A stretch of DNA of 38,347 nt from Solirubrobacterales bacterium (GCA_003151895.1 PLYX01000084.1:1-38347); one strand, 5' to 3'; shown: positions 1-8,557, numbered from the stretch's first letter. Notes: generated from the sequence alone by a model not told the origin. Made by a program: numbers and translations.

Positions 1-1
1 G

Positions 2-400
2 ATCGACGAGCTCGGCGGGATGGTGGAGGCGGTCAAGCGCAACTACCCCCAGCGCGAGATCGCCGACGCCGCGTTCACGCTGCAGCAGGAAATCGACGCA
101 GGCGAGCGGATCGTGGTGGGCGTCAACCGCTACACCGAGGGCGACGACGGCCGGCACGAGATCCTGCGCATCGACCCGACCCTGGAACGCAAGCAGATCG
201 ACCGCCTGCAATCCGCGCGTACACGCCGCTCGGGCGCCGAGGTCGAGGGCGCCCTGGCCGAGCTGCGCGCGGCGGCCGCCGGCGAGCGCAACCTGATGGA
301 CCCGCTGATCGAGTGCGCCCGCGCCGGCGCCACCGAGGGCGAGATCGTCGAGTCGCTGCAGCAGGTGTTCGGGCGCTACACCGAGTCACCGGTGTTCTGA
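2..400 (+). CDS. Methylmalonyl-CoA mutase family protein, C-terminal end (5' truncated by window)
   Basis: The reading frame is open from base 2 and enters the window mid-gene. The visible 132 residues match the end of the catalytic TIM-barrel part of the acyl-CoA mutase large subunit: GGMVEAVKRNYPQREIADAA near the start, then ERIVVGVNRYTE, then the helical tail ending in FGRYTESPVF. Enzymes of this family interconvert methylmalonyl-CoA and succinyl-CoA, or isobutyryl-CoA and butyryl-CoA, using adenosylcobalamin. The chain stops straight after the barrel tail, so no B12-binding domain is fused here. In this subfamily that domain is normally a separate small subunit, which is not visible. The arylsulfotransferase-like gene starts 3 bases after the stop, so the two may share a transcript. 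Substrate cannot be decided from this fragment. Confidence 0.88.
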   Translation: MDELGGMVEAVKRNYPQREIADAAFTLQQEIDAGERIVVGVNRYTEGDDGRHEILRIDPTLERKQIDRLQSARTRRSGAEVEGALAELRAAAAGERNLMDPLIECARAGATEGEIVESLQQVFGRYTESPVF

Positions 401-403
401 CGG

Positions 404-2269
404 ATGCTGCGCAGGACGCTCGTGCTGCTTGGAGCGGCGATCCTCACGGGATCGATCGCCGCATTGGCATTCGGGGCGAAGCGGATCGCCGCCGAGAACG
501 CGCCCTACAAAGGACCGTCGGCGCCCCAGTGCGTGCCCTCGCGGCTGGGCCGCACGGACGTCCTGCCGGGCACGAAGCTCGCGGTTTCACCGCTGCCGGA
601 CTCGCTCGACGCCTCCTACGCCACCCAGATCAGCCTGCTCGGGTATCCCGCGAGCGCCTTGTCGGGGATCTCGGTCAACGGGACCGCCAGCGGCGGCCAC
701 TCCGGCCGGCTGGAGGCCTACTCGCAGGGCGACGGCGCCAGCTTCGTGCCATCCAAGCCGTTTCGCTCCGGCGAGACCGTGGTGGTACACGGCAAGCTGA
801 CCGTCGCCGGCAAACGCTATCCGTTCGCGTTCTACTTCACGACCGCCGTGCGCGACCCGATCGGACACCCGGCGTCTAGCGCCAAACCGGCGGGCAGGCC
901 AACTGAACTGTCGGCCTTCCACTCGCGCTCCGACCTGCACGCGCCACTCGTGACGGTCACCGCCTCCTCCCCGCGGCAGTCCCCCGGAGACCTGTTCCTC
1001 GCCCCCTACTCCGGGCCGGGCCAGGACGGGCCGATGATCGTCGACGGCGCCGGCAACCTCGTGTGGTTCGACCCGCTCCCCTCGGGCACCGAGTCGACCA
1101 ACCTGCAGGTGCAGCAGTACGAAGGCAAACCGGTGCTCAGCTGGTGGCAGGGGTACATCCCGCCGCAGGGATTCGGCGAGGGCGAAGACGTGATCGCCGA
1201 CTCCTCCTACCGCCAGATCCTGCGCATGCGCGCCGGAAACGGCCTGCCGGCGGACCTGCACGAATTCAAGATCACTCCTCAGAACACCGCCCTGCTTACG
1301 GTCTTCGACCCGATCCGCTGCAACCTGTCGAGCGTCGGCGGCCCGAGCAACGGCGCCGTCACCGACAGCCTCTTCCAGGAAATCGACGTGAGGACGCATC
1401 TCGTCAGGCGCGAGTGGCATCCGCTCGATCATGTCGCCCTGACCCAGTCCTACGCAAGCCCGGCTAACGCCAAGCCGGAATGGCCGTACGACTACTTCCA
1501 CCTCAACTCGATCGACCCGCGCCGCGATGGGTCGATCCTGATCTCCGCGCGCAACACCTCGGCGCTGTACGAGCTCAGCCCGAGCACCGGCGAGGTGATC
1601 GCACAGATCGGCGGCAAGCACGGAAGCGAGAAGCTCGGCGCGGGCGCCACCACCGCCTACCAGCACGACGCCGAGGAACTGCCCAACGGCGACTTCACCA
1701 TCTTCGACAACGGCGCTGTCCCCAAGGTGCACCCCCAGTCGCGCGGGCTGATCGTGTCGGTCAACCCCAACACGAGGACCGACACGCTGGTCGGCGAGTA
1801 CGAGCACCCCAAACCGCTGTCGGCGGCCAGCCAGGGCAACTTGCAGCCGCTCGAAAACGGCGACATGTTCATCGGCTGGGGCTCAGAGCCGTACTTCTCG
1901 GAATACACCGCCACGGGCGCGCTCGTGTTCGACGCGCGCATGCCTGCGAAAACCCAGTCCTACCGCGCCTACCGCTTCCCGTGGACGGGCGCCCCGACGG
2001 GCGCCCCGTCGATCGCGGCGGCCACCGGGGCAGGCGGCGCAGTCACGGTGTACGCGAGCTGGAACGGCGCCACCGGCATCGCGAGCTGGAACGTGCTTGC
2101 GGGGCCGGCCCCGACACAGCTCGGCGTCGTGGCGAGCGCTCCGCGGTCGGGCTTTGAGACGGCCATCGCGACCCCGCCCAACCCGGGCGGCGCGCCGGCC
2201 TACGTGCTGGTCCAGGCGCTCGACGCGGCCGGCAACGTGCTCGGCACCTCGCGCGCGATCAAGGGGTAG
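404..2269 (+). CDS. Arylsulfotransferase (ASST) family secreted protein
   Basis: The 621-residue protein begins with a hydrophobic segment (residues 6-24) that looks like an uncleaved signal or membrane anchor, so it should act outside the membrane. The body is the ASST-type beta-propeller. Three histidines sit in the expected contexts: LHEFK (about 286), YFHLNS (about 366) and YQHDAEELPNGDFTIFDNG (about 421). The last is the most diagnostic motif of the family. Characterised ASST enzymes move sulfate between phenols through a histidine intermediate; actinobacterial relatives are mostly untested, so sulfotransferase activity is inferred. It starts 3 bases after the mutase stop, with no good Shine-Dalgarno sequence. 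Its 3' end overlaps the convergent rubredoxin gene by 11 bases. Confidence 0.85.
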   Translation: MLRRTLVLLGAAILTGSIAALAFGAKRIAAENAPYKGPSAPQCVPSRLGRTDVLPGTKLAVSPLPDSLDASYATQISLLGYPASALSGISVNGTASGGHSGRLEAYSQGDGASFVPSKPFRSGETVVVHGKLTVAGKRYPFAFYFTTAVRDPIGHPASSAKPAGRPTELSAFHSRSDLHAPLVTVTASSPRQSPGDLFLAPYSGPGQDGPMIVDGAGNLVWFDPLPSGTESTNLQVQQYEGKPVLSWWQGYIPPQGFGEGEDVIADSSYRQILRMRAGNGLPADLHEFKITPQNTALLTVFDPIRCNLSSVGGPSNGAVTDSLFQEIDVRTHLVRREWHPLDHVALTQSYASPANAKPEWPYDYFHLNSIDPRRDGSILISARNTSALYELSPSTGEVIAQIGGKHGSEKLGAGATTAYQHDAEELPNGDFTIFDNGAVPKVHPQSRGLIVSVNPNTRTDTLVGEYEHPKPLSAASQGNLQPLENGDMFIGWGSEPYFSEYTATGALVFDARMPAKTQSYRAYRFPWTGAPTGAPSIAAATGAGGAVTVYASWNGATGIASWNVLAGPAPTQLGVVASAPRSGFETAIATPPNPGGAPAYVLVQALDAAGNVLGTSRAIKG

Positions 2270-2462
2270 CGGTCGCTTCTGCCTCGCCTGGCTCGCCTGT
2301 ACCCGCCAGGGTGAAGTCGACCTTGTCGCACACGCCGCAGTCCGGGCAGGGCCAGTCGTCCGGCACCTCGCTGAAGGGCGTGCCGGGTGGGAAGCCCTCG
2401 CGCGCATGGCCGGCCTGCTCGTCGTACACGTAGCCGCACCCGGGACAGCGCCAGCGGCTCAT
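2259..2462 (-). CDS. Rubredoxin, electron carrier for AlkB
   Basis: This is a 67-residue rubredoxin with both iron-binding knuckles, CPGCGYVYDE near the N terminus and CPDCGVCDKVDF after the loop. Four cysteines hold one Fe that carries electrons to alkane hydroxylase. The second knuckle resembles the AlkG2/RubA type that supports AlkB; the extra cysteine in CPDCGVC replaces the residue usually present there. ATG at 2462 is chosen because GGAAGGGG lies about 6 bases upstream and the longer frame only adds an Arg/Pro-rich shadow of alkB. It lies 46 bases downstream of alkB on the same strand, so co-transcription is likely. A rubredoxin reductase is not in the window. The last 11 bases are antisense to the ASST gene. 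Confidence 0.93.
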   Translation of the reverse strand: MSRWRCPGCGYVYDEQAGHAREGFPPGTPFSEVPDDWPCPDCGVCDKVDFTLAGTGEPGEAEATATP

Positions 2463-2508
2463 CGCGACCCCTTCCGCCACGCGGTGGACATCCCCGAGCG
2501 GCTCATCC

Positions 2509-3789
2509 CTACTCCTCCCGCCCCGCGGCCCCCGTGGCCCCCGTGGCCGCAACCGCGGTCGCAGGCGTGCCATAACGCGCGAGCATCCGCCGGCGGGCGC
2601 GCGGGTTGATGTTGGCGCGCGTCACCTCGTGGCCGTAGTGGGCGAGCAGGCGACGATCCATGATCCGCCGCCACAGCGGCGGGATCGTGGCGATCACGAT
2701 CATGCCGGCGTAGCCCGTCGGCAGCTGCGGAGCCTCGTCGACGTGGCGCAGCGCCTGGTAGCGGCGCACAGGGTTGGCGTGGTGGTCGGAGTGGCGCTGC
2801 AGGTGGTAGAGCAAAACGTTTGAGACCATGTTGTTGCTGTTCCAGCTGTGCTCGGGGCGCGTGCGCTCGTAGCGCCCGTCCTCTCGACGCCCGCGCAGCA
2901 GGCCATAGTGCTCGAGGTAGTTGACGACCTCCAGCAGCGAGAAGCCGACCACCGCCTGGATCAGCAAGTAGGGGAGCACGACCGGCCCGAACGCGATCAC
3001 GAGCCCCGCGAACAGCGCGAGCGACATCGCCCATGCGTTCAGGATGTCGTTGCGCAGCGTCCAAGGTCCGCGCCCCGTGCGCGCAAGGCGCGTGCGCTCA
3101 AGCCCCCAGGCCGAGCGCAGGCTGCCGAGCACCGTGCGCGGCCAGAACGCGTAGAAGCTCTCCCCCAGGCGCGCGCTGGCAGGGTCCTCGGGCGTGGCCA
3201 CGCGCACGTGGTGGCCGCGGTTGTGCTCGATGAAGAAGTGGCCGTAGCCGGTCTGGGCGAGCGCGACCCGGCTGAGCCAGCGCTCGTGGCTCGTGCGCTT
3301 GTGGCCGAGCTCGTGGGCGGTGTTGATCGCGATGCCCGCCACCATCGCGATCGTCAACGCCAGCCCGATCGATTCGATCGTCGATAGGCCGCCGTGCGAC
3401 CACATCCAGCAGGCGAAGATCAGGCCAGCGTACTGGATCGGAAGGTACAGGTAGATGACCCAGCGGTAGTAGCGGTCCTCCTCCAGCCACTTGATGACGC
3501 TGTCGGGCGGGTTGCTGGGATCCAGCCCGCCGAGGATGTCGAGCAGCGGGAAGACGCCGAAGATGAGCACCGGGCCGTAGAACCAGAAGACGCCGAGTCC
3601 GGTCGCCTCCACCAGTCCCCAGGAGACGAACGGCAGCAGCGGCACGATCAGGGCGAGCAGCCAGGCATAGCGCTTGGGGTCGCGCCACGCCGGCTCAAGG
3701 ACGGACGGGTGGGACTGCTGCCCCCGCGCTGCGGGCCGCTCCCCCTGCGCGACGGGCTGCACCGACGCCTGTACCTGCTCAGAGCTCAT
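2509..3789 (-). CDS. alkB: Alkane 1-monooxygenase AlkB
   Basis: The 426-residue integral-membrane di-iron hydroxylase oxidises the terminal carbon of medium-chain alkanes with O2 and reduced rubredoxin. All histidine boxes are visible: HELGHK (159-164), EHNRGHH (188-194), NYLEHYG with H294, and LQRHSDHHA (H333-H337). Hydrophobic helices fill residues 40-150 and 235-290. ATG at 3789 has an AGGAGG 9 bases upstream. The C-terminal 20 residues are a low-complexity Ala/Thr/Gly tail, and the N-terminal 35 are polar and variable. The gene forms an operon with the rubredoxin downstream. On its other side, divergently oriented, lies only the C-terminal piece of a TetR protein; alkB is often controlled by an adjacent TetR, so the local regulator seems to have been damaged. 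Confidence 0.96.
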   Translation of the reverse strand: MSSEQVQASVQPVAQGERPAARGQQSHPSVLEPAWRDPKRYAWLLALIVPLLPFVSWGLVEATGLGVFWFYGPVLIFGVFPLLDILGGLDPSNPPDSVIKWLEEDRYYRWVIYLYLPIQYAGLIFACWMWSHGGLSTIESIGLALTIAMVAGIAINTAHELGHKRTSHERWLSRVALAQTGYGHFFIEHNRGHHVRVATPEDPASARLGESFYAFWPRTVLGSLRSAWGLERTRLARTGRGPWTLRNDILNAWAMSLALFAGLVIAFGPVVLPYLLIQAVVGFSLLEVVNYLEHYGLLRGRREDGRYERTRPEHSWNSNNMVSNVLLYHLQRHSDHHANPVRRYQALRHVDEAPQLPTGYAGMIVIATIPPLWRRIMDRRLLAHYGHEVTRANINPRARRRMLARYGTPATAVAATGATGAAGREE

Positions 3790-3895
3790 CTTCCGCTGCC
3801 TCCTGGACGATCTACACGTTCGGCTGGTTTACAATCCTAGCCGTCGTTGCGGTTCAAGCGGTCGAGCTGTCTCCGATGCCGGGTTGGGACGCGAG

Positions 3896-4150
3896 GTGGT
3901 CGCTCGTCTTGAGCCGTGGATCGCGATGATCGAGGACAAGCTTCAAGAGCTTCTAGCCGATTCTCCCGCTCAGGCGGTGCTTCCGGCGGCCGAGGCGGCA
4001 TTCGCGATCGTCGCCCTTTACCTCGGTGTGGACATGCTCAGCCATCTGCAGGGCGATCACGCGCGCGCCGAGTCACTGCTCGCACTCGGGGAACGCTACG
4101 CGCCATTCATCGGCGCCATGTTGTCCTCTCAAGCGGCGGGAAGTTCGTGA
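3896..4150 (+). pseudogene. TetR-family regulator, C-terminal remnant
   Basis: The frame reads VARLEPWIAMIEDKLQELL, then AEAAFAIVALYLGVDMLSHL and ALGERYAPFIGAML, which is the ligand-binding C-terminal half seen in TetR regulators found beside alkB. The helix-turn-helix half is absent. Upstream, the same open frame runs straight into the antisense of alkB, so the 5' portion has been deleted rather than frameshifted. A start at GTG 3896 or ATG 3926 would give an 84- or 74-residue protein without DNA-binding ability. Its stop overlaps the next ATG as TGATG, so translation of the piece might still couple to the downstream membrane protein. The family assignment rests on this short C-terminal match. 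Confidence 0.6.
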
Positions 4151-4551
4151 TGGGTCCGACGAGAAGCCGCCAGAACGATCCGCACCGCCACGTCGAGGGA
4201 TGGGGTTGGTTCTGCGCATGGGGCGCCATCGGCGCTGCGGCCGCACTCGGCATAGTCTCGCTGGGGCCGCTGGCTCTGGTTCCAGCAATCCTCGTGGCAG
4301 CGATCATGCTCCGACACAGAGCGATACGCAGGTCAGCGTTCGGACTGCTATCAGGCGTCGGCGTCATTCTCCTGGTGGTCGCCTGGGTACAACGCAGCGG
4401 ACCGGGAACCACCTGCTGGCACGCTGCAACAAGCAGCGGGTGCAGCCAGCATCTCAACCCGATTCCTTGGCTGATTGTAGGACTCGGGCTCTTGGTCGCA
4501 GGTGTCCTCGCTCATCGAGCGCGGGAACGAAACAAGCCCGACGCGACCTGA
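4150..4551 (+). CDS. Small four-helix membrane protein, unknown function
   Basis: This 133-residue protein has a charged N terminus (residues 1-17), then hydrophobic segments at about 18-34, 36-52, 61-79 and 104-122, and a charged C-terminal tail. Between helices 3 and 4 is an outside-type loop with two cysteines, GPGTTCWHAATSSGCSQHLN followed by PIPW. This resembles a cysteine-pair loop of an uncharacterised actinobacterial membrane family, though I cannot name it. ATG at 4150 overlaps the TetR remnant stop (TGATG), which argues for translational coupling and for this start. A strong hairpin at 4624-4664 follows. No function is assigned. Confidence 0.7.
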   Translation: MGPTRSRQNDPHRHVEGWGWFCAWGAIGAAAALGIVSLGPLALVPAILVAAIMLRHRAIRRSAFGLLSGVGVILLVVAWVQRSGPGTTCWHAATSSGCSQHLNPIPWLIVGLGLLVAGVLAHRARERNKPDAT

Positions 4552-4623
4552 CCTCTCGAACCGACGGCTGCGTCGCCGGGGAGCATTCCCACCCGATGCG
4601 TGATCGGCACTGCTGGCGAGAGC

Positions 4624-4664
4624 AACGCTCTCCTCCTCCATGTAGACGGCAGGAGGAGAGCGTT
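4624..4664. terminator. Perfect 14-bp inverted repeat, bidirectional terminator
   Basis: AACGCTCTCCTCCT and its exact complement AGGAGGAGAGCGTT are separated by 13 bases. The hairpin sits between two convergent genes (membrane protein + and winged-helix regulator -), where a shared terminator is expected. A short T run follows on the + strand (CGTTTCG); on the other strand the tail is weaker. Confidence 0.7.
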
Positions 4665-4763
4665 TCGACTTGCGCTTTCGCTAAGACGAGGCGCTACATT
4701 TATGGTCTCCGAGCGCGCCTTCACATCAGCCTGCGAGGCGCGACGGTGCTCACGGGCGCCCTC

Positions 4764-5771
4764 TCACGCGCGCGGGCGGGGACGCAGCGCTACCGCCAGC
4801 GCGGCGAGCAGCGTGTGCGCCAGCTCCCCGTCACCCTCTATCTCGATCCCGGCCAGGTCGCCGTCCAGAAGCGCGTCGCACCACGAGAGCGGCGAGGCCC
4901 GCACCCTGGCGCCGGGCTCCCGCGTGCCAGGGCTGCGCAACGAGAGGCGCCCGTCGGTGAGCGCGACCTCCACGTCCGACCAGCCACGCTCCGTCCTAGT
5001 GGGCGGTCGCACATGCAGCAGCACCGCGCCGTTGGCGCGCTGCGGCGCCCGCACCGGCGCGCGCAGGAGCAGCTTGACGAGGCTGGGCAGATCGCCGCTC
5101 ATCCAGGGCGCGCTCCGCGGCGTGATACGCCGGCGAAAGCGCGCGGACAGCGTCATCCCGCGCGCCAGCGCCGGTGCCAGCTCGGAGAGCTGGTAGCAGT
5201 GCTCCTCCCGCTGCGGGTCGGGCAGCACGCGCACGAGGCCGCCCTCCATCAGCACGAGGTGGTCCGCGAAGGTGCCCTGCGCGAGCTCCGGCAGCCGCGA
5301 GCGCAGCTCGGTGAAGGACAGCGCCCGCTCGACGAGCAGCTCGCGCATGATCAGCCGCCCCACCGCATCGGCGACCACGCTCAGCGGCGGCGGGGCCGAG
5401 GGGCCACGCAGGCCCGCCGACGCCCGCAGCTCGACGGCCTCGATCTCCTCGGCGATCTCCAGCAGGTCGCGCCCAGCCTGCGTGAGCTCGTCCGCCCTGC
5501 GCCGGTGGTCGGACTCGAGCGGCCGGCTGACCACGATCCCGCTCTCCACAAGACTCCTGAGCGAGCGGTCGAAAGTGGCCTCCGAGACGTAGGGGACGCA
5601 GCGCCTGAGCGCCGAGCGCGCGAGCGAGCCCAACCGGAGCGCGTCTATCAGCGTTCGCGTCGTCTCGCCGGTCAACAGCCCGAAGTAGCCCCCACGGGGG
5701 ACGAGAGGGTCAGGCGATGAGGCCGCCGAGTAGGACTCGCGCCGCCGCCTCCCCGCGGGCGGGGTACCCAA
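4764..5771 (-). CDS. Winged-helix (HxlR-like) transcriptional regulator with duplicated wHTH and SCP2-like C terminus
   Basis: The protein carries two winged-helix units. The first (about residues 20-105) has FGLLTGETTRTLIDALRLG followed by a wing with DHRRRADELTQAGRDLLEI. The second (about 125-210) has AVGRLIMRELLVERALSFTE and DHLVLMEGGLVRVL, ending in CYQLSELAPALARG. The last 100 residues, with VEVALTDGRLSLRSPG and GDLAGIEIEGDGEL, look like the SCP2-like lipid-binding fold. That suggests ligand sensing, but it is inferred. The start is uncertain: the frame stays open upstream to about 6233 without a convincing ATG. TTG at 5771 is taken as the first plausible start; an AAAGGAGA lies about 23 bases upstream, too far for comfort. 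It lies convergent to the membrane protein gene across the 4624-4664 hairpin. Confidence 0.75.
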   Translation of the reverse strand: MGTPPAGRRRRESYSAASSPDPLVPRGGYFGLLTGETTRTLIDALRLGSLARSALRRCVPYVSEATFDRSLRSLVESGIVVSRPLESDHRRRADELTQAGRDLLEIAEEIEAVELRASAGLRGPSAPPPLSVVADAVGRLIMRELLVERALSFTELRSRLPELAQGTFADHLVLMEGGLVRVLPDPQREEHCYQLSELAPALARGMTLSARFRRRITPRSAPWMSGDLPSLVKLLLRAPVRAPQRANGAVLLHVRPPTRTERGWSDVEVALTDGRLSLRSPGTREPGARVRASPLSWCDALLDGDLAGIEIEGDGELAHTLLAALAVALRPRPRA

Positions 5772-6019
5772 GCGGTCCTGTTGGCGGATGCGACGTCTCC
5801 TTTCCCCCGTTTCTCTCGTGACGGCCCGGTCGTCACATCCAGACGCGCATGGCCGAGTCACGATCGTAGATGAGTTCAAGTTATCGGTCGCAGTTTGGCT
5901 TGGCTTGAAGGGACGGTCGCCACCAGCGGACGAACGGCCGGCGCACACCCAGCCGATAAGCTCCGGCGGCGTCCGCTCAGACCGGCGCCACGAGCGTGCG
6001 GTCCCGCTCGACGCCGGAG

Positions 6020-6420
6020 GAAGCTCCGGCCGAAGACCGGCGGTACACCCAACCGCGCGCCGATCGGCTACCTGAACGTCAGAAAGCTGATCGAGGGACG
6101 CGAAGTCCGCACGGTGCAGATCGATCCCGAACGCGCCCCACACGTGCGCTGGGGCTTCACCGCGTATGCGACCGGCGCCTACACCCTCGACACGCTCCGA
6201 GACGCACTCGCCGACCGTTACCACCCGCCCCACGCCGACCCGGCCCTCGAAGCCGCTCTCGCGCTCGCAGATAGCCGCGATGCTCGTGAATCCCTACTAC
6301 ATAGGGACCGTCCGCTACGCGGGCGTCGAATACGACGGCAGCCACGAGCCTTTGATCGACAAGGCGACGTTCAACCGCGCTCGCGCCGTGCTCGAAGCGC
6401 ACGGGCACGCCGGGGCGCCC
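6020..6420 (+). pseudogene. Large serine recombinase, internal fragment with frameshift
   Basis: One frame gives TGGTPNRAPIGYLNVRKLIE and then PERAPHVRWGFTAYATGAYT and LDTLRDALADRY, typical of the recombinase domain of large serine integrases. The alignment then continues in another frame with KPLSRSQIAAMLVNPYYIGT and VRYAGVEYDGSHEPLIDKAT up to about 6420. The shift falls near 6225-6245. The N-terminal catalytic resolvase domain with its nucleophilic serine is missing, and so is the zinc-ribbon and coiled-coil end. The 250 bases before it (5775-6020) hold only degraded sequence. It is a dead mobile-element gene marking the left part of the accessory island. Confidence 0.78.
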
Positions 6421-6593
6421 GGTTCAGATTGGCTTAAACAAGCGGTTTCCGGCTGTTCTGCAAACGATCTGCAAGCGAGAGCCGGGTTTCAGACCGAGGT
6501 CCGTGCCGCCAGAGGCCACGCGTATGCCATCGTGAACGGATGTACAACGCCGTCCACTGGCAGACGCGTCAGAAGGGCTACTGGAACAAACCC

Positions 6594-6622
6594 TTTACAT
6601 GGTCCCTGCTTATGTGTAGGCT
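6594..6622 (+). promoter_or_regulatory. Near-consensus promoter of the abiE-like pair, leaderless
   Basis: TTTACA (6594-6599), a 17-base spacer and TAGGCT (6617-6622) make a good sigma-70-type promoter. The ATG follows after 7 bases, which puts the transcription start at or beside the A of the start codon. The mRNA would be leaderless, and no Shine-Dalgarno sequence is seen. Confidence 0.6.
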
Positions 6623-6629
6623 TTGTTCC

Positions 6630-7241
6630 ATGGCAGAACGCAACCCTGCGACCACACTGCTGCACGACCGGTTCGACGGGCGGCCGTTTCGAGTGTCGGA
6701 GGCAGTCAAGGCCGGCGTCAGCCGCAGCACCCTTTACCGCCTGCGCGAGCGCGGAGAATTGACGGCGGCTGGGCGCGGGGTCCTCCAGCTGCCCGAAGCA
6801 GGAATGGGAATGCTGTCGGGCTTGGCGGTCGTGTCGGCGAGGGTGCCGGAAGGCACCATCTGCCTGAACTCGGCACTGGCCTACTGGGAGCTCACCGACG
6901 AGATCCCCGCACGTGTGCACCTCGCGGTACCCCGGGGCGCGCACCGGCCAATCATCGAGCAGCCGACGACGATCATCCATGTCTTCAACGCCGCCACCTT
7001 CAGGCTCGAGCGCCAGCAGGCTCGCACTGACGCCGACGAGCCGTTCTGGATCTACTCGGCCGAGCGGTCGATCGTTGACGCGATGCGAATGTCGCGCTGG
7101 GTCGGCCGCGACGTCGCGTTGCATGCGCTCGGCCGGTACACGAGCCGTCCTGGCTCAAGGCCTGCTCGCCTGGTGGACCTGGCCCGCCCGCTAGGTGGCA
7201 GCGCACAGCTGCAGACTGCTTTGGAGGTGCTCCTCAGTTGA
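6630..7241 (+). CDS. AbiEi-type antitoxin (type IV toxin-antitoxin)
   Basis: This 203-residue protein opens with a winged-helix region (residues 1-55: LLHDRFDGRPFRVSEAVKAG, SRSTLYRLRERGEL), continues with ICLNSALAYWELTDEIP, and ends in a C-terminal domain with FWIYSAERSIVDAMRMSR. This arrangement is that of AbiEi-family antitoxins, which repress their own promoter and counter the partner toxin. ATG at 6630 is chosen over ATG 6612 because it sits 7 bases after a TAGGCT -10 box. The stop overlaps the TTG start of the toxin gene by 4 bases, the usual order antitoxin then toxin. Base composition is lower in GC than the flanking housekeeping genes, consistent with transfer. Confidence 0.85.
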   Translation: MAERNPATTLLHDRFDGRPFRVSEAVKAGVSRSTLYRLRERGELTAAGRGVLQLPEAGMGMLSGLAVVSARVPEGTICLNSALAYWELTDEIPARVHLAVPRGAHRPIIEQPTTIIHVFNAATFRLERQQARTDADEPFWIYSAERSIVDAMRMSRWVGRDVALHALGRYTSRPGSRPARLVDLARPLGGSAQLQTALEVLLS

Positions 7242-8137
7242 ACGACGGAGACCTCATCGACCAAACCGCCAAGGCGGCCTTCAAGGCCCTACAGGCCAGG
7301 GCTCGCATCGAACACGCCGGCAATACACAGCCGCTGCTGGTCGTGTACGCGGTGGAGGCATTCCTACGACGCTTGGCCGCCTCCGAGCATGCTGAGCGTA
7401 TGGTGCTCAAGGGCGGGATGCTGATGGCGGCCAACAGCATCCGGCAGATGACGAGGGACGCCGACCTTTCAACGCATGGCGTGGCGAACGATCAGGACGA
7501 AGTCCGTCAACTGGTCGCCGAGATCTGCGCCCTTCAACCCGACCCGCATGACGGTGTGACGGTCGATCCAGCCACGATCAGGACTGAACCGATGCGCGAG
7601 GACGACGAGTACGAGGGCGTCCGCTGCAAGCTGGTGGCCACGCTCGGCAAAGCGCAGATCCCGTTTGCTCTTGATTTCTCCTTCGGCGACCCAACGCGTG
7701 CGACCGTCATCCAGCTAAAGTCGGTCATCGACCAGCCAGCAGTCAGGCTGCGCGCCTATCCACTCGCGCTGAACCTAGCGGAGAAGATCGTTACTGCCAT
7801 GCAGCGGCGCGAGACCAACACCCGCGACCGGGACTTCGCCGACCTTTGGGTCACGAGCCGCACCCATCGACTCGCCGCCGCCGAGCTACGTGAACATGTG
7901 TGGTCGGTCGCGGGCCATCGTGGGCAGCCGATCATCACTATGGCGCAGGCGCTCGCGAACATGCCCGACCGCCAACAGCCCTATGCGGCGATGGTCACTC
8001 GCATGTGTTACCTATCGCTACCGCCGGAGCTCTGGCGAGACCTGACCGACGGAGTGATCGCCTTCCTCGACCCAATCCTCAGCGCTGAGGACAGCCACTT
8101 CACGTACTGGGACCCCACAGAGCTGCGGTGGCGATAA
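7238..8137 (+). CDS. AbiEii-type nucleotidyltransferase toxin
   Basis: The 299-residue protein has the four motifs of AbiEii/MenA-type nucleotidyltransferases: LKGGML around K58-G59-G60, TRDAD at 72-76 with the metal-binding aspartates D74 and D76, LDFSFGDP with D146, and LAEKIVTAM plus NTRDRDFADLW further on. Toxins of this family transfer nucleotides to targets such as tRNA; AbiE systems can also block phage growth. All catalytic residues are intact, so the toxin is predicted to be active. TTG at 7238 is the start: GGAGGT lies about 9 bases upstream and the codon overlaps the antitoxin stop. A 580-base stretch without an intact gene follows. Confidence 0.9.
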   Translation: MNDGDLIDQTAKAAFKALQARARIEHAGNTQPLLVVYAVEAFLRRLAASEHAERMVLKGGMLMAANSIRQMTRDADLSTHGVANDQDEVRQLVAEICALQPDPHDGVTVDPATIRTEPMREDDEYEGVRCKLVATLGKAQIPFALDFSFGDPTRATVIQLKSVIDQPAVRLRAYPLALNLAEKIVTAMQRRETNTRDRDFADLWVTSRTHRLAAAELREHVWSVAGHRGQPIITMAQALANMPDRQQPYAAMVTRMCYLSLPPELWRDLTDGVIAFLDPILSAEDSHFTYWDPTELRWR

Positions 8138-8557
8138 CAACACCTGCCTACGACCCGGTCGATGGGAAATTCTAGGGGGCGACGACAAAACTTCTATCGG
8201 GGCGAACGGTCATCGACGGCGGCTATCTCATTGCCACCGTCTACACCAAGCTCGCCCGCATCCCTGCAGCCGCGCGGCGGAAACGGTACGAAAAATGTCG
8301 ATTGCCGCCCGGGGCACCATGATTGCCGTCCCCAAAGCCGAGCCGCTGCGGCCAGCTTGCGGTCGCTGTCGACCGCCACGTCGCCGATCGCTATGTAGGG
8401 CGAGTCAAGCTGTGCTTCTATGCGGGCGAGTACCTGGACCAGATGGCGGCGCAGGAGCGCCAGGTGGATATCGGCCGCGTGCGGCTTGGAAGACGACCGT
8501 GGTCGACCTCGTCATCCATCCCGACGACGCCGGCGGACTGAACAACGTGGCGACGGT
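8138..8557. other. Gene-poor decayed stretch
   Basis: No intact gene is seen here. Frames are short and shift. One piece reads VIDGGYLIATVYTKLARIP from about 8210, faintly like the start of a PIN-domain toxin, and another reads FYAGEYLDQMAAQERQ near 8410-8460. Both fit degraded toxin-antitoxin or mobile-element sequence, but neither can be assigned. Confidence 0.4.

Noticed and set aside
2097-2609. Plus-strand frame across the end of the ASST gene and the rubredoxin gene.
   Set aside because: It is antisense to the rubredoxin, whose cysteine knuckles are unmistakable.
4026-5720. 564-codon plus-strand frame running through the 4.6 kb hairpin into the winged-helix gene.
   Set aside because: It crosses a strong terminator, changes from antisense to unrelated sequence and has no conserved segment.
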